Shown: positions 24,292-33,300, counted from the first letter of the stretch. The stretch is 64,000 nucleotides of DNA from Oscillospiraceae bacterium (GCA_902779945.1 CACZDN010000006.1:1-64000); one strand, 5' to 3'. Numbers and translations: made by a program. The notes: generated by a model not told the origin, from the sequence alone.

Positions 24292-24449
24292 GGCAACACC
24301 GCACAATCCGCCTGCGGCATCTCCTGGAAAATTTGCGCCCTGATTTCGTCACTTTTTCTTGAGGTACACAAAGTACATCTGCAAAAACTGCCATCGTCAA
24401 AACCCGGTTTTTCTCGGGTTTCGCTCTCGCCGGATTATGCGGTGCAGCC
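24292..24449. mobile_element. MITE-like element, copy B
   Basis: The 158-bp element has ends GGCAACACCGCACAATCCG and CGGATTATGCGGTGCAGCC (inverted repeats, ~16/19 matches). The interior is close to copy C (CGCCCTGATTTCGTCAC, then GTACACAAAGTACAT). TAA flanks it on both sides (24289-24291, 24450-24452). It fills most of the 434-bp gap between 24154 and 24587. Besides it, a TATAAT at 24503-24508 is a candidate -10 for the GGDEF gene, without a clear -35. Confidence 0.72.
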
Positions 24450-24587
24450 TAAAGCTTATGAATAACACAAAAAAGTATGGAAAAAAGCGGGCATATGTGG
24501 TATATAATAAGATATTAACTGCACGATTTCGGTCACATTCGCGCAGTTCCCGGGTTTCCCGGAAAACCTTATGGGGGTTGGAGACAG

Positions 24588-25742
24588 ATGGACAGCTTTG
24601 TCGTCTATTATGTGGGGGCGAATTTCGTTTGTGTGATCGTCTTCGGCATCCTTTTGTTTTTCAATCACTTCAATATCGACAGGCAGGAGAAGCAGATCAA
24701 GTTTGACCGCGCCCTGGTCGCGTTCATCCTGTACTTTCTGACCGACTCGCTCTGGGCCGAGATCATCGGCGGGGTATTGCCGAAAACGCCGTTCACTATG
24801 GTCTCCATTGTGTTTCTGATCTATCTTCTCATGGCAGCAATCACCTATACCTGGCTTGAATACGTCATGGCGGTCGAGCAGGTCCCGCACCGGGGACGCC
24901 CGATCAATCGCTTCGCCGTTGCCTTTCCCTTCCTTGTCGCAACGATCGCGCTGATCCTCAACTACCTTGCCGCGCCCCATACGCTCATAAACGAGGAACT
25001 GGATAACCTGCCGCTCTACAACGTGTATCTTGTCACCGTCCCCGCTGTCTATATGGCTGCCATTCTCTTTTATTCCATCCGAAAGGCCATGACGGAGGAG
25101 GACCCGAACGACAGAAACCGCGACTTCTTTATCGGCTTCTTTCCGTTGATCACGCTGCTGGGCGGGTTTATCCAGATGACGCTGTATCCGTATATCCCGA
25201 TCTACTGCTTCCTGGGCATGATTCTTATGCTCGTCTTCTACATCCAGTCCATCCAGCACCAGGTCTCGCTGGACCCGCTCACCGGGCTCAACAACCGCGG
25301 CCAGCTCAAACGCTACATCTCCCAGAGATCCAATCTCCATCCCGAAGGGCGGCTGACCGTTGTGGTGATGATGGATATCAACGACTTCAAAGGGATCAAC
25401 GACACCTACGGTCACGCCGAGGGCGACAGGGCGCTGATTCTCATTGCCGACGCGATCCGCAGGGTCATGAGCCGGCACAGCATCCCCTCCTTCCTGGGCC
25501 GCTACGGCGGGGATGAGTTCATCGTCATTCTCCACCCGCAGTCTTCCGAGGAGACGGGCCAGCTGCTCGCCGAGATCCACACGGAAATCGAGAAGAGCTG
25601 CCGGGACGACGGCGTCCCCTACGTGCTCTCCCTCGGCTCCGGGTACGACGAGCTGACCGGCGAGGGAGACAGCTTTCAGCACTGCATCCAGCGCGCGGAC
25701 GAGAAGCTGTATCAGAGCAAGGCGCACAGGCGCAGCGCGTAG
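24588..25742 (+). CDS. Membrane-bound diguanylate cyclase (GGDEF)
   Basis: The 384-residue protein has an N-terminal sensor of six to seven membrane segments (residues ~5-215) and a C-terminal GGDEF domain (~225-384). DPLTGLNNRGQL, MDINDFKGINDTYGHAEGDRAL and the active site GRYGGDEF (~305) are intact, so it should make cyclic di-GMP from two GTP. No RxxD inhibitory site is evident five residues before GGDEF. GGAG lies 7 nt before the ATG. The membrane sensor resembles none I can name. Confidence 0.9.
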   Translation: MDSFVVYYVGANFVCVIVFGILLFFNHFNIDRQEKQIKFDRALVAFILYFLTDSLWAEIIGGVLPKTPFTMVSIVFLIYLLMAAITYTWLEYVMAVEQVPHRGRPINRFAVAFPFLVATIALILNYLAAPHTLINEELDNLPLYNVYLVTVPAVYMAAILFYSIRKAMTEEDPNDRNRDFFIGFFPLITLLGGFIQMTLYPYIPIYCFLGMILMLVFYIQSIQHQVSLDPLTGLNNRGQLKRYISQRSNLHPEGRLTVVVMMDINDFKGINDTYGHAEGDRALILIADAIRRVMSRHSIPSFLGRYGGDEFIVILHPQSSEETGQLLAEIHTEIEKSCRDDGVPYVLSLGSGYDELTGEGDSFQHCIQRADEKLYQSKAHRRSA

Positions 25743-25762
25743 AACGGCGGCAATATACGGGC

Positions 25763-25798
25763 AAGAGAGCCGACTCCGTTGGGAGCCGGCTCTCTCTT
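25763..25798. terminator. Bidirectional terminator between the GGDEF gene and fucI-like gene
   Basis: GAGAGCCGACTCC (25765-25777) pairs with GGAGCCGGCTCTC (25782-25794), one mismatch, between convergent genes. CTTGT follows on plus and CTTGC on minus, so the T-run is weak. Confidence 0.65.
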
Positions 25799-25813
25799 GT
25801 GTCTGTATTCAGC

Positions 25814-27289
25814 TTATGCCCAGGGATTCTCGGTGGGATAGGGCAGGGACTTGGGCTGGTTGTAGCCGATGTCGCCGACACCGAGGAACTTGAAGACCTC
25901 GAAGAGGGCCTTGCCGTGATGGCCGAAGGCCACCGCGCCGTGGTGCGGGAAGCGCTTCTGGATGAGCACATGCCGGTAGAAGCGGCCCATCTCCTTGATG
26001 GCGAAGACGCCGATGCCGCCGAAGCTGGTGGTCGCAACGGGCAGGACCTCGCCCTCGGCGATGTAGGAGCGGAGAACGCCCTCGCTGTCGCACTGGAGGC
26101 GGAAGAAGGTGATCTCACCCGGGGCGATGTCGCCCTCGAGGGTGCCGCGGGTGAAGTCGGGATCGGAGCCGGCGGGCTCGAGCAGGCGGTGCTGGATGAG
26201 CTGATACTTGACGGCGCGGTCGGCGCACATCTTGCAGCTCGGCGTGTTGCCGCAGTGGAAGCCCATGAAGGTATCGGTGAGGGCGTAGTCGTACTTGCCC
26301 TTGATCTGGTCTTCCCACATCTTTGCCGGGACGGAATTGTTGATGTCCAGGATGGTGACCGCGTCGCCGGAGATGCAGGCGCCGATGTACTCGCTGAGAG
26401 CGCCGTAGATGTCGACCTCGCAGCTCACAGGGATGCCGCGGGCGGCCAGACGGGAGTTGACGAAGCAGGGCTCAAAGCCGAACTGCTCCGGGAAGGCGGG
26501 CCAGCACTTGTCGGCAAAGCAGACATACTTGCGCGCGCCCTTGTGCTGCTCCGCCCAGTCGAGCAGGGTCAGTTCAAACTGCGCCATGCGCTCGAGCAGG
26601 TCGGGGAAGTACTTGCCCTCGCCCATCTCGGCAGCCATATCGGCGCAGACCTCGGGGATACGCTTGTCGCCGGCGTGGGCCTTGTAGCTGACCAGCAGGT
26701 CAAGCTCGGAATTCTCCTCGATCTCAACGCCCAGCTCATACAGGCCCTTGATGGGGGCGTTGCAGGCGAAGAAGTCCTGCGGGCGCGGGCCGAAGGTGAT
26801 GATTTTGAGGTTCTGCACGCCGATGACCGCGCGGGCGATCGGGTAGAACTCCTTGATCATCCTGCCGATGTCGGCAGCGGTGCCCACGGGATACTCGGGA
26901 ATGTAACCCTTGAGGTGGCGCATACCGAGGTTGTAGGAGCAGTTGAGCATACCGCAGTAGGCGTCGCCGCGGCCGTTGATGAGGTCGCCGTCGCCCTCGG
27001 CCGCCGCCACAAACATGCAGGGGCCATCAAAGAACTTGGCGATCAGGGTCTCGGGCGTCTCGGGGCCGAAGTTGCCGAGGAAGACGACCAGCGCGTTGCA
27101 GCCGGCGGCCTTCACATCGTCGAGGGCCTTGAGCATGTCCGCCTCGTTTTCGACCGTAACGGGGCACTCATAGATGTTGCCGCCGCAGGTCTTCACGATG
27201 GCCTCGCGTCTGGCGATGGACAGGCCGATGGGGAAACAGTCGCGGGATACGGCTACGATGCCGAGCTTGACTTCGGGGATGTTTTGCAT
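25814..27289 (-). CDS. L-fucose/L-arabinose isomerase family protein
   Basis: The 491-residue ketol-isomerase-fold enzyme has metal/catalytic residues where FucI/AraA have them: Glu291 (CEVDIYG), Asp315 (TILDINN) and His at ~449-450/457-458 (HHGAVAFGHHG). Such enzymes convert an aldose to its ketose using manganese. It overlaps almost directly with xylulokinase (one base between stop and start), so a pentose such as D-arabinose, L-arabinose or D-xylose, or a fucose-like sugar, is possible. Length is shorter than E. coli FucI (591). AraA has a comparable size, but the sequence looks more like the divergent FucI-related group. The substrate is open. Confidence 0.8.
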   Translation of the reverse strand: MQNIPEVKLGIVAVSRDCFPIGLSIARREAIVKTCGGNIYECPVTVENEADMLKALDDVKAAGCNALVVFLGNFGPETPETLIAKFFDGPCMFVAAAEGDGDLINGRGDAYCGMLNCSYNLGMRHLKGYIPEYPVGTAADIGRMIKEFYPIARAVIGVQNLKIITFGPRPQDFFACNAPIKGLYELGVEIEENSELDLLVSYKAHAGDKRIPEVCADMAAEMGEGKYFPDLLERMAQFELTLLDWAEQHKGARKYVCFADKCWPAFPEQFGFEPCFVNSRLAARGIPVSCEVDIYGALSEYIGACISGDAVTILDINNSVPAKMWEDQIKGKYDYALTDTFMGFHCGNTPSCKMCADRAVKYQLIQHRLLEPAGSDPDFTRGTLEGDIAPGEITFFRLQCDSEGVLRSYIAEGEVLPVATTSFGGIGVFAIKEMGRFYRHVLIQKRFPHHGAVAFGHHGKALFEVFKFLGVGDIGYNQPKSLPYPTENPWA

Positions 27290-27290
27290 G

Positions 27291-28766
27291 TTATTTTACC
27301 TCCTGAAAAAATGATTTCAATGTGGGATAGATCTTTCTGAATTGCTGATAACGCTCCTCATAGCGGGCGGTGAGCTCCGCGTCCGGCTCCGTGGAGGAGG
27401 CAAGCTCCACCAGCGCATCGCTTGCAGCCTGCACGCTCGCAAACTCGCCGCAGCCAACCATTGCGAGCATCGCGCCGCCGTAGCCGGGACCTTGTTCTGT
27501 CTTGACCATGTCCAGCGGGATACCGAGCACGTTCGTGAAAATTGTGCGCCAGAGAGGAGACTTTGCTCCACCGCCGCAGAGCTTGGAGCGTTCGATTTTA
27601 ATGCCGAGACTTCTTGCGATCTCGAGGGAGTCGCGAATGGCAAAGGCCACTCCTTCCAGCACGGCCTGCGTCAGATCGGCCCGGGTGGTGTCCATTGTCA
27701 TGCCGACAAAACAACCGCGGGCGTTGACATCATTGATGGGACTGCGCTCACCCATCAGATAGGGCAGGAAGAAAACATGGTTGCGCCCCAGTTTCTCGCG
27801 CTTGATATCCGCCTGCTCGGCAGCATAGTCATCGGTGTGAAGGATCTCTTCGCAGAACCACTTGTTGCAGCTTGCCGCCGAGAGCATACAGGCCATGAGA
27901 TGATAACCGCCGTCAGCATGTGCAAAGGCGTGCAGGGCATTGTTCGGGTCTACACTGAATTTGCGGGATGAGATGAAGAGTGTGCCGCTGGTACCGAGAG
28001 AGAGATTGCAGCCTCCTTCACCTACGACGCCGGTGCCGACGGCGGCCGCGGCGTTGTCCCCCGCGCCGGCGACGACCTTGCAGCCGCGCGGCAGGCCGAG
28101 CGCGCCGGCGACAACGTCCTGCAGCGTCCCGATCACGTCATAGCTCTCAAAGAGCCTGGGCATCTGAGCCTCCGTAACGCCGCAGATCTCGAGCATCTGC
28201 TTCGACCAGCACTTGTGCTCCACATCCAGAAGCAGCATACCGCTGGCATCCGAGTAATCACAGGCGTGTACGCCCGTGAGGCGGTAGTTGATGTAATCCT
28301 TCGGCAGCATGATCTTCCTGATGCGGGCAAAGTTCTCCGGCTCGTGTTTTTTCATCCAGAGAAGCTTTGGCGCGGTAAATCCGGCGAAGGCAATGTTTGC
28401 CGTCAGAGCGGAGAGCTTGTCCTTCCCGACGACGTTATTGAGGTAATCCACCTCTTCCCCGGTGCGCCCGTCGTTCCAGAGAATCGCCGGGCGGATGACC
28501 GCGTCGTTCTCGTCGAGCGCCACAAGTCCGTGCATCTGGCCGCCGCAGCCGATCCCGCAGATCTGGGACTTGTCCACATTCTCGGTAAGCTGCAGGATGC
28601 CGAACATGACGGCCTTCCACCAGTCGGCGGGGTTCTGTTCGGCCCAGCCGGGCTGCGGGAAAAGCAGGGGGTATTCCCTGGTTTTGCTGTTCAGAATGAC
28701 GCCCTTCTCATCCATGAGAAGGAGCTTTGTCGCAGAGGTGCCGAGGTCGATCCCGATAAAATACAT
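27291..28766 (-). CDS. xylB: Xylulokinase (FGGY family)
   Basis: The 491-residue kinase starts at ATG 28766 behind GGGAGGG; a longer in-frame start is rejected because it runs into the promoter. N-terminal GIDLGTSATKLLLMDEKG is the phosphate-binding loop. GQMHGLVALD (~residues 78-87) with WNDGRT is the xylulokinase-type sugar site, whose Asp in WNDGR or nearby acts as base. The C-terminal FGGY region is LCGGGAKSPLWRTIFTNVLG. It should phosphorylate D-xylulose to xylulose-5-phosphate. It is the promoter-proximal gene of a two-gene operon with the isomerase. Confidence 0.92.
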   Translation of the reverse strand: MYFIGIDLGTSATKLLLMDEKGVILNSKTREYPLLFPQPGWAEQNPADWWKAVMFGILQLTENVDKSQICGIGCGGQMHGLVALDENDAVIRPAILWNDGRTGEEVDYLNNVVGKDKLSALTANIAFAGFTAPKLLWMKKHEPENFARIRKIMLPKDYINYRLTGVHACDYSDASGMLLLDVEHKCWSKQMLEICGVTEAQMPRLFESYDVIGTLQDVVAGALGLPRGCKVVAGAGDNAAAAVGTGVVGEGGCNLSLGTSGTLFISSRKFSVDPNNALHAFAHADGGYHLMACMLSAASCNKWFCEEILHTDDYAAEQADIKREKLGRNHVFFLPYLMGERSPINDVNARGCFVGMTMDTTRADLTQAVLEGVAFAIRDSLEIARSLGIKIERSKLCGGGAKSPLWRTIFTNVLGIPLDMVKTEQGPGYGGAMLAMVGCGEFASVQAASDALVELASSTEPDAELTARYEERYQQFRKIYPTLKSFFQEVK

Positions 28767-28800
28767 GGCGCATCCCTCCCGAATATCATTTTTAACGGAT

Positions 28801-28874
28801 CGCAGGAATGGTCCTGCGCTCATCATGTGATGGTGTTATTATAGCAGAGACGGTGCAAACTGGCAAGATGCACC
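28801..28874 (-). promoter_or_regulatory. Promoter and inverted repeats upstream of xylB
   Basis: On the minus strand TTGCCA (28866-28861), a 17-nt spacer and TATAAT (28843-28838). GGTGCA/TGCACC halves (28852-28874) straddle the -35, and CGCAGG/CCTGCG (28801-28818) lies in the early leader. Both could be operators. Confidence 0.7.
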
Positions 28875-28941
28875 GCCGAATGTATGAAATTTTTGTATGT
28901 TTTTCTGAAAATTTCTGAGCCTGGCCGGATCCCCTCCGAAA

Positions 28942-28970
28942 CAAAAAAGGGCGGTGAAAAAGGGCCCGCC
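28942..28970 (-). terminator. Leftward hairpin terminator upstream of xylB promoter
   Basis: GGCGG/CCGCC with an 11-nt loop is followed on the minus strand by T6. Together with the hairpin at 29054-29086 it isolates xylB from upstream transcription. Confidence 0.5.
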
Positions 28971-29044
28971 GCGGTCTTATGTCAGAGCGGCGCTTACTGC
29001 AGCGCGGGGATCGCTTCTTTCCTGCACTTCCCTATAATCATTAA

Positions 29045-29088
29045 AAACAACCCGGCAGTCAATCCGTCAAAAACGGTTTGACTGCCCG
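29045..29088 (-). terminator. Leftward hairpin terminator
   Basis: GGCAGTCAA and TTGACTGCC (29054-29086) with an inner CCGT/ACGG pairing are followed on the minus strand by GGGTTGTTTTT. It lies ~85 nt beyond the first terminator of the ncRNA candidate and may catch read-through. Confidence 0.6.
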
Positions 29089-29171
29089 AAACGCCTTGAT
29101 TATCATACATACGACCGGGCTGTATCTGCCGCAGATCCATGCGTTTTTTGCCGCCGAGCGGTTCACGGACA

Positions 29172-29203
29172 TAAAAAAGGGGCTGCCATTTCAAGACAGC
29201 CCC
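29172..29203 (-). terminator. Terminator of the ncRNA candidate
   Basis: GGGGCTG and CAGCCCC around an 11-nt middle (29179-29203) are followed on the minus strand by T6. Confidence 0.8.
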
Positions 29204-29461
29204 AAGAAAAGCAATCCATATGATCTTGATCATCACGAAAGGAATTGCCGGGTTGCCGCCGCAGGTCATGGAAGGAACATGACGAGCGGTGGGTTCAATC
29301 GGTTTTCAGTCCGCACGCGTATACAATGTATGTAATCTGTGACGATCGCTGCCCGGTCAGCGTTCCGGCTACGAGGCCGCCGGAGGCCCGCAAGTAAATT
29401 GGTCATGCTCTCCCGGGTTATGGTGCCGATCACACCGATGGGATGCCGCCCATCTCCAGTG
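29172..29461 (-). ncRNA. Candidate structured non-coding RNA (~290 nt)
   Basis: A strong promoter (29496-29468) and a strong terminator (29203-29172) frame ~290 nt transcribed leftwards. Inside are several short hairpins close together: GATGGG/CCCATC, GGTG/CACC, CGCTG/CAGCG and a GC-rich GGCCTCCGGCGGCC segment. A 77-residue frame from GTG 29499 overlaps the promoter itself and has no ribosome-binding site, so coding is unlikely. I looked for 6S, tmRNA, SRP and RNase P landmarks and did not see them. Function unknown. Confidence 0.5.
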
Positions 29462-29467
29462 AGCGAT

Positions 29468-29496
29468 ATGATAGCACGCTTTCTAAATAATGTCAA
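29468..29496 (-). promoter_or_regulatory. Consensus promoter of the ncRNA candidate
   Basis: TTGACA (29496-29491), exactly 17 nt, TATCAT (29473-29468) on the minus strand. A near-consensus sigma-A promoter with no plausible gene behind it. Confidence 0.75.
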
Positions 29497-29696
29497 CACC
29501 CGAATTGTAAACTTTTTTTAACGCGAGCGCCATCTTTCTCCATGCGGCGCTTGCTTTTCCCGGGGAAAGCGGATAGAATAAGGGCATTGTATATTGAAAC
29601 AGAATGGCCTGTCATCTCCGGTCCCGACGGCTGCGGGAAGCAGATGCTCCTTTTTACCCAGCACAGGTTGACAGGCTCAGGCAAAGGCGGCATGGT

Positions 29697-30905
29697 ATGA
29701 ACGCACAGAATAAAAACGGCCTGGAGCACTTTCGGCAGCGGGTGTTCCGCATGGTGTCGGTCGGCGTTGTGGACGACCCGATCAACGGCAGCTATGACAT
29801 CATCAGCACGCTGGCTCTGCTTGTAAACATCGGGGCAGCCGTCGCCACGACCTTTGATACGCTGAATACAGCGTACGGACCGGTCTTCTCCACGATCGAG
29901 GCCGTCACGGTGGCCTTCTTCGCGCTGGATTATGTGCTGCGGCTTTTCACGGCGCGCTGCCTCTTTCCGGACCTCTCCCCTGCCCGTGCGCTGCTGAGCT
30001 ATGTGTTCTCCTTCGCGGGCATCGTGGACCTGCTTTCCTTTCTGCCCTACTATCTGCCGGTCTTCTTCCCCGCAGGCGCGGTGGTGTTCCGGCTGTTTCG
30101 CATCGTGCGCATCTTCCGGCTTTTCCGCATCAACGCCTATTACGACTCCCTCAACGTCATCACCGAGGTCATCGTCGGCAAGCGGCAGCAGCTTCTTTCC
30201 TCCGTGTTCATCATCGCCGTGCTGATGCTGGCGTCGAGTCTCTGCATGTACTCGCTTGAACACGACGCCCAGCCGGAGGTGTTTCAGAACGCCTTCTCCG
30301 GCGTCTGGTGGGCCGTGTCCACACTGCTGACCGTGGGCTACGGCGACATCTACCCCATTACGCCGCTGGGCAAGGCGTTCAGCATTGTGATCACCTTCCT
30401 CGGCGTTTTGATGGTCGCCATCCCCACCGGTATCATCAGCGCCGGCTTTGTGGAGCAGTACTCCCGCTTCACGCGCATGGGCGATTACGGCAGGGAGGAG
30501 GATCTGCATTTCGTCACGGTCGAGCTGGTCCCCAGGGACGCCTGGGCGGGCCGCTGTATCAGGGAACTGAATCTGCCGCGGGGGATGCTCGTCGCCGCAG
30601 TGCAGCGTGCGGGCGAGACCATTATTCCCCGGGGCGACGTGGTGCTCAGGCCGGGCGACCGCCTCGTCCTCTGCGCGGAGGCTTTGAAGAAGGAGCAGCC
30701 CATCTATCTGCGGGAGATCGTTCTCGGAGAAGGGCACGAGTGGAACGGCTGCGCGATCCGGGATCTGAATATCTCCCGCCAGACCTATATCGTCATGGTG
30801 CGCCGCCGCGGCACGATGCTGGTGCCGCAGGGCTCCACCGTGCTTATGGAGGGAGACACGGTCATCCTCTACAGCAGGGAGCCCCGGCGTGAGCCGCGCT
30901 TTTGA
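29697..30905 (+). CDS. Voltage-gated-type potassium channel with two RCK-C (TrkA-C) domains
   Basis: The 402-residue membrane protein starts at ATG 29697, behind AAAGGCGG. Six transmembrane segments fill residues ~25-235, including an S4-like helix FRLFRIVRIFRLFR with arginines at every third position and the potassium filter TVGYGD (~residue 213). The C-terminal ~150 residues hold two TrkA-C type ligand-binding domains (LVPRDAWAGRCIRELNLPRGMLVAAVQR, then ILGEG-like EWNGCAIRDLNISRQTYIVMVRRRG), each ending GDTV/GDRLVL. An RCK-N (Rossmann) domain is missing. It should pass potassium under voltage and possibly nucleotide control. It is monocistronic. Confidence 0.88.
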   Translation: MNAQNKNGLEHFRQRVFRMVSVGVVDDPINGSYDIISTLALLVNIGAAVATTFDTLNTAYGPVFSTIEAVTVAFFALDYVLRLFTARCLFPDLSPARALLSYVFSFAGIVDLLSFLPYYLPVFFPAGAVVFRLFRIVRIFRLFRINAYYDSLNVITEVIVGKRQQLLSSVFIIAVLMLASSLCMYSLEHDAQPEVFQNAFSGVWWAVSTLLTVGYGDIYPITPLGKAFSIVITFLGVLMVAIPTGIISAGFVEQYSRFTRMGDYGREEDLHFVTVELVPRDAWAGRCIRELNLPRGMLVAAVQRAGETIIPRGDVVLRPGDRLVLCAEALKKEQPIYLREIVLGEGHEWNGCAIRDLNISRQTYIVMVRRRGTMLVPQGSTVLMEGDTVILYSREPRREPRF

Positions 30906-30985
30906 CGGCGCGATCACCGGGGCATGGTGTCTTTCTCCGTTTTGGTTATTCTTGTCATTTTTTAGAAATTATTTTGTAATCAGTC

Positions 30986-31014
30986 TTGATCTTTCCGTGT
31001 TTTTTCAGTATAAT
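30986..31014 (+). promoter_or_regulatory. Promoter of the dual-SBP GGDEF gene
   Basis: TTGATC (30986-30991), 17 nt, TATAAT (31009-31014), 57 nt before the start at 31071. Confidence 0.75.
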
Positions 31015-31070
31015 AGTGCTCGAATTCTGATGAATCCCCGGGAATACGGACAGGAGGCCAAGGCTTCATC

Positions 31071-33221
31071 ATGTGGTATCCATGCGTGACAATACGGGCA
31101 AAACGCCTTACTGCGCTTCTGCTCGCCCTTTTTTCGATCGCCGCGTTTTTGCTCCCGGGCGCCGCATCCGCGCAGACGCCCGGCAAAACCGTGCGCGTCG
31201 GCTGGCATAACGCGCCTTTTTTCATGACGGATGCGCTCGGCAGACGCTCCGGCTACGCCTATGAGTATCAGCGCAAGCTCGCCGCCTATACCGGCTGGGA
31301 CTATGAATATGTAGAAGGAAGCTGGACGGAGCTCATGCAGATGCTCCGAAACGGGGAGATCGACCTTCTGAGCGACGTGTCCTACACGCCCGAGCGCATG
31401 GAGGACATGCTGTTCACGGCCCTGTCCATGGGCAACGAGGCCTATTATATCTTCATTCACCCCGAAAATACGCAGATCACGGCGGACAACTTCACCTCTC
31501 TGAACGGAAAGCGCATCGGTGTGACGAAAAACAGCGTGCAGCGGGATATTTTTCTCAAATGGGCCGCGGCACACGGCGTGGAGGCAGAGCTTGTAGAGAT
31601 GACCGGCACGGAGGAAGAGTCCCTGGCCCTGCTCCGGACCGGGGAGCTCGATGCCTTCGTCACGCTGGACGTATACGGCGATCCCACGTTTGCCGTACCC
31701 GTGTGCAGGATCGGCGCGTCCGATTTCTATTTTGCGCTCAACAAAAACCGGCCCGACCTTCTGATCGAGCTCGACGCCGCGATGAATCAGATTCAGGACG
31801 AGAACCGTTACTACAATCAGCAGCTCCACGAGAAGTACTTCCGGAGTGCCGGCACCGACCGGTATCTCAGCGTCAGGGAAAAGGACTGGCTTGAAAAGCA
31901 CGGGACGATACGGGTGGGCTATCAGAACAACTATCTGGCCTTCTGCGCCGTCGATCCCGATTCCGGGAAGCTGACCGGCGCGCTCAGGGACTATCTGGCC
32001 TACGCCTCCACTGCCATAAAGAACGCGCACCCGGATTTTGAGGCCGTCGCCTATCCAACCGCGGCAGCCGCAATGGAAGCCCTGCTGAACGGCGAAGTGG
32101 ACTGCATGTTTCCCGCCAATCTGAGTGATTACGATGCGGAAACACTGGGCGTTGTCATGTCGCCGCCGCTGATGACCACAGAGATGGACGCCGTGGTCCG
32201 GGCCTCCGAACAGAAGGAGTTCATCCGCAAACAGGATGTGGTCGTCGCCGTCAACGAGGGCAACACCAATTACGACCTGTTCCTCGCCGACCACTATCCC
32301 GGGTGGAGCCGGGCCTACTTTCCGGACACGTCGGCAGGACTTGAGGCCGTCGCGGCCGGAAGCGCGGACTGCGTCATCATCAGCAACTACCGCTTCAACA
32401 ACATCTCCAAGCTGTGTGAGAAGCTGCATCTGACGACCGTCTACACCGGCGTGGACATGGACTACTGCTTCGCCGTGCCGAAGGGTGAAACCGAGCTCTA
32501 TTCCATTCTCGCCCGCGTCACGAACGCGGTGCCCGAGGCCGTCGTCCACACGGCACTGACCTATTACTCCACGGAGGATGTGAAGGTCAGCTTCACCGAC
32601 CTGATCCGGGACAACCTTTTCATCGTGATGAGCGTGATCGCCCTTGTGCTGCTGGTCATCCTGATCCTGCTGCTGCGCAGCATCCGGGCTGAGAAGAAGG
32701 TCCTCGAGGAGGAGCATCTGGTGAACGATCTGAACAAGCGCGTGTTTGTCGACGCGCTCACCTCCGTGCGCAACAAGGGTGCTTTTGACGATTATCTCAA
32801 CGGCCTGCAGGAGCGTCTGGACGCGGAATCGCATTCTGCGTTTGCCGTCGGCGTGTTCGACTGCAACGATCTGAAGCTCATCAACGACTCCTGCGGTCAC
32901 GACAAGGGCAACCTCTATCTGAAGGCCGCCAGCAAAACCATCTGCCGCGTCTTCCAGCACAGCCCCGTTTTCCGCATCGGCGGGGACGAGTTCGCCGTTG
33001 TCCTGCAGAATGAGGATTATGAGAACCGCGAGGAGCTGGTCAGGCGCTTTGACGACATGTGCAAGGCCTCCCGCGCCGCCGCGGAAAACAAATGGGACGA
33101 GGTGCATGTGGCCCTCGGCATCGCAGTCTACGATCCCGAGCTCGACGGTTCGGTAAACGACACGGTTCGCCGCGCCGACAGGCTCATGTACGAAAACAAG
33201 CGCAGGGGAAAGCGTATATAA
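31071..33221 (+). CDS. Diguanylate cyclase with two extracytoplasmic SBP_bac_3 sensor domains
   Basis: The 716-residue receptor has a signal sequence (ending AASA, ~residue 35) and two tandem Venus-flytrap domains of the polar amino-acid binding type. The first runs from KTVRVGWHNAPFFM (~38-265), the second from HGTIRVGYQNNYLAF (~277-500). A single membrane helix (LFIVMSVIALVLLVILILLL, ~515-535) and a C-terminal GGDEF domain (~555-716) follow. The active site is RIGGDEF (~642), with DALTSVRNKGAFDDY and DCNDLKLINDSCGHDKGN before it. It probably turns an external small-molecule signal into cyclic di-GMP. GAGG lies 13 nt before the ATG, a longer spacing than usual. The ligand is unknown. Confidence 0.9.
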   Translation: MWYPCVTIRAKRLTALLLALFSIAAFLLPGAASAQTPGKTVRVGWHNAPFFMTDALGRRSGYAYEYQRKLAAYTGWDYEYVEGSWTELMQMLRNGEIDLLSDVSYTPERMEDMLFTALSMGNEAYYIFIHPENTQITADNFTSLNGKRIGVTKNSVQRDIFLKWAAAHGVEAELVEMTGTEEESLALLRTGELDAFVTLDVYGDPTFAVPVCRIGASDFYFALNKNRPDLLIELDAAMNQIQDENRYYNQQLHEKYFRSAGTDRYLSVREKDWLEKHGTIRVGYQNNYLAFCAVDPDSGKLTGALRDYLAYASTAIKNAHPDFEAVAYPTAAAAMEALLNGEVDCMFPANLSDYDAETLGVVMSPPLMTTEMDAVVRASEQKEFIRKQDVVVAVNEGNTNYDLFLADHYPGWSRAYFPDTSAGLEAVAAGSADCVIISNYRFNNISKLCEKLHLTTVYTGVDMDYCFAVPKGETELYSILARVTNAVPEAVVHTALTYYSTEDVKVSFTDLIRDNLFIVMSVIALVLLVILILLLRSIRAEKKVLEEEHLVNDLNKRVFVDALTSVRNKGAFDDYLNGLQERLDAESHSAFAVGVFDCNDLKLINDSCGHDKGNLYLKAASKTICRVFQHSPVFRIGGDEFAVVLQNEDYENREELVRRFDDMCKASRAAAENKWDEVHVALGIAVYDPELDGSVNDTVRRADRLMYENKRRGKRI

Positions 33222-33265
33222 AAGTAGACAATGGCCTGTGAGAAGGTATCATACTGACAGAACAA

Positions 33266-33300
33266 TACGGCGAAATCGCTGTTGACGCGATTTCGCCGTA
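33266..33300. terminator. Bidirectional terminator between convergent genes
   Basis: TACGGCGAAATCGC (33266-33279) and GCGATTTCGCCGTA (33287-33300) form a 14-bp perfect stem around a 7-nt loop, followed by TGTATTTT on plus. It serves the GGDEF gene and the leftward hexuronate operon. Confidence 0.8.

Noticed and set aside
28994..29499. Two small minus-strand frames of 91 and 77 residues
   Set aside because: One starts inside the -35 box of a consensus promoter, the other spans two terminators; neither has an SD or a recognisable domain. A non-coding RNA fits better.
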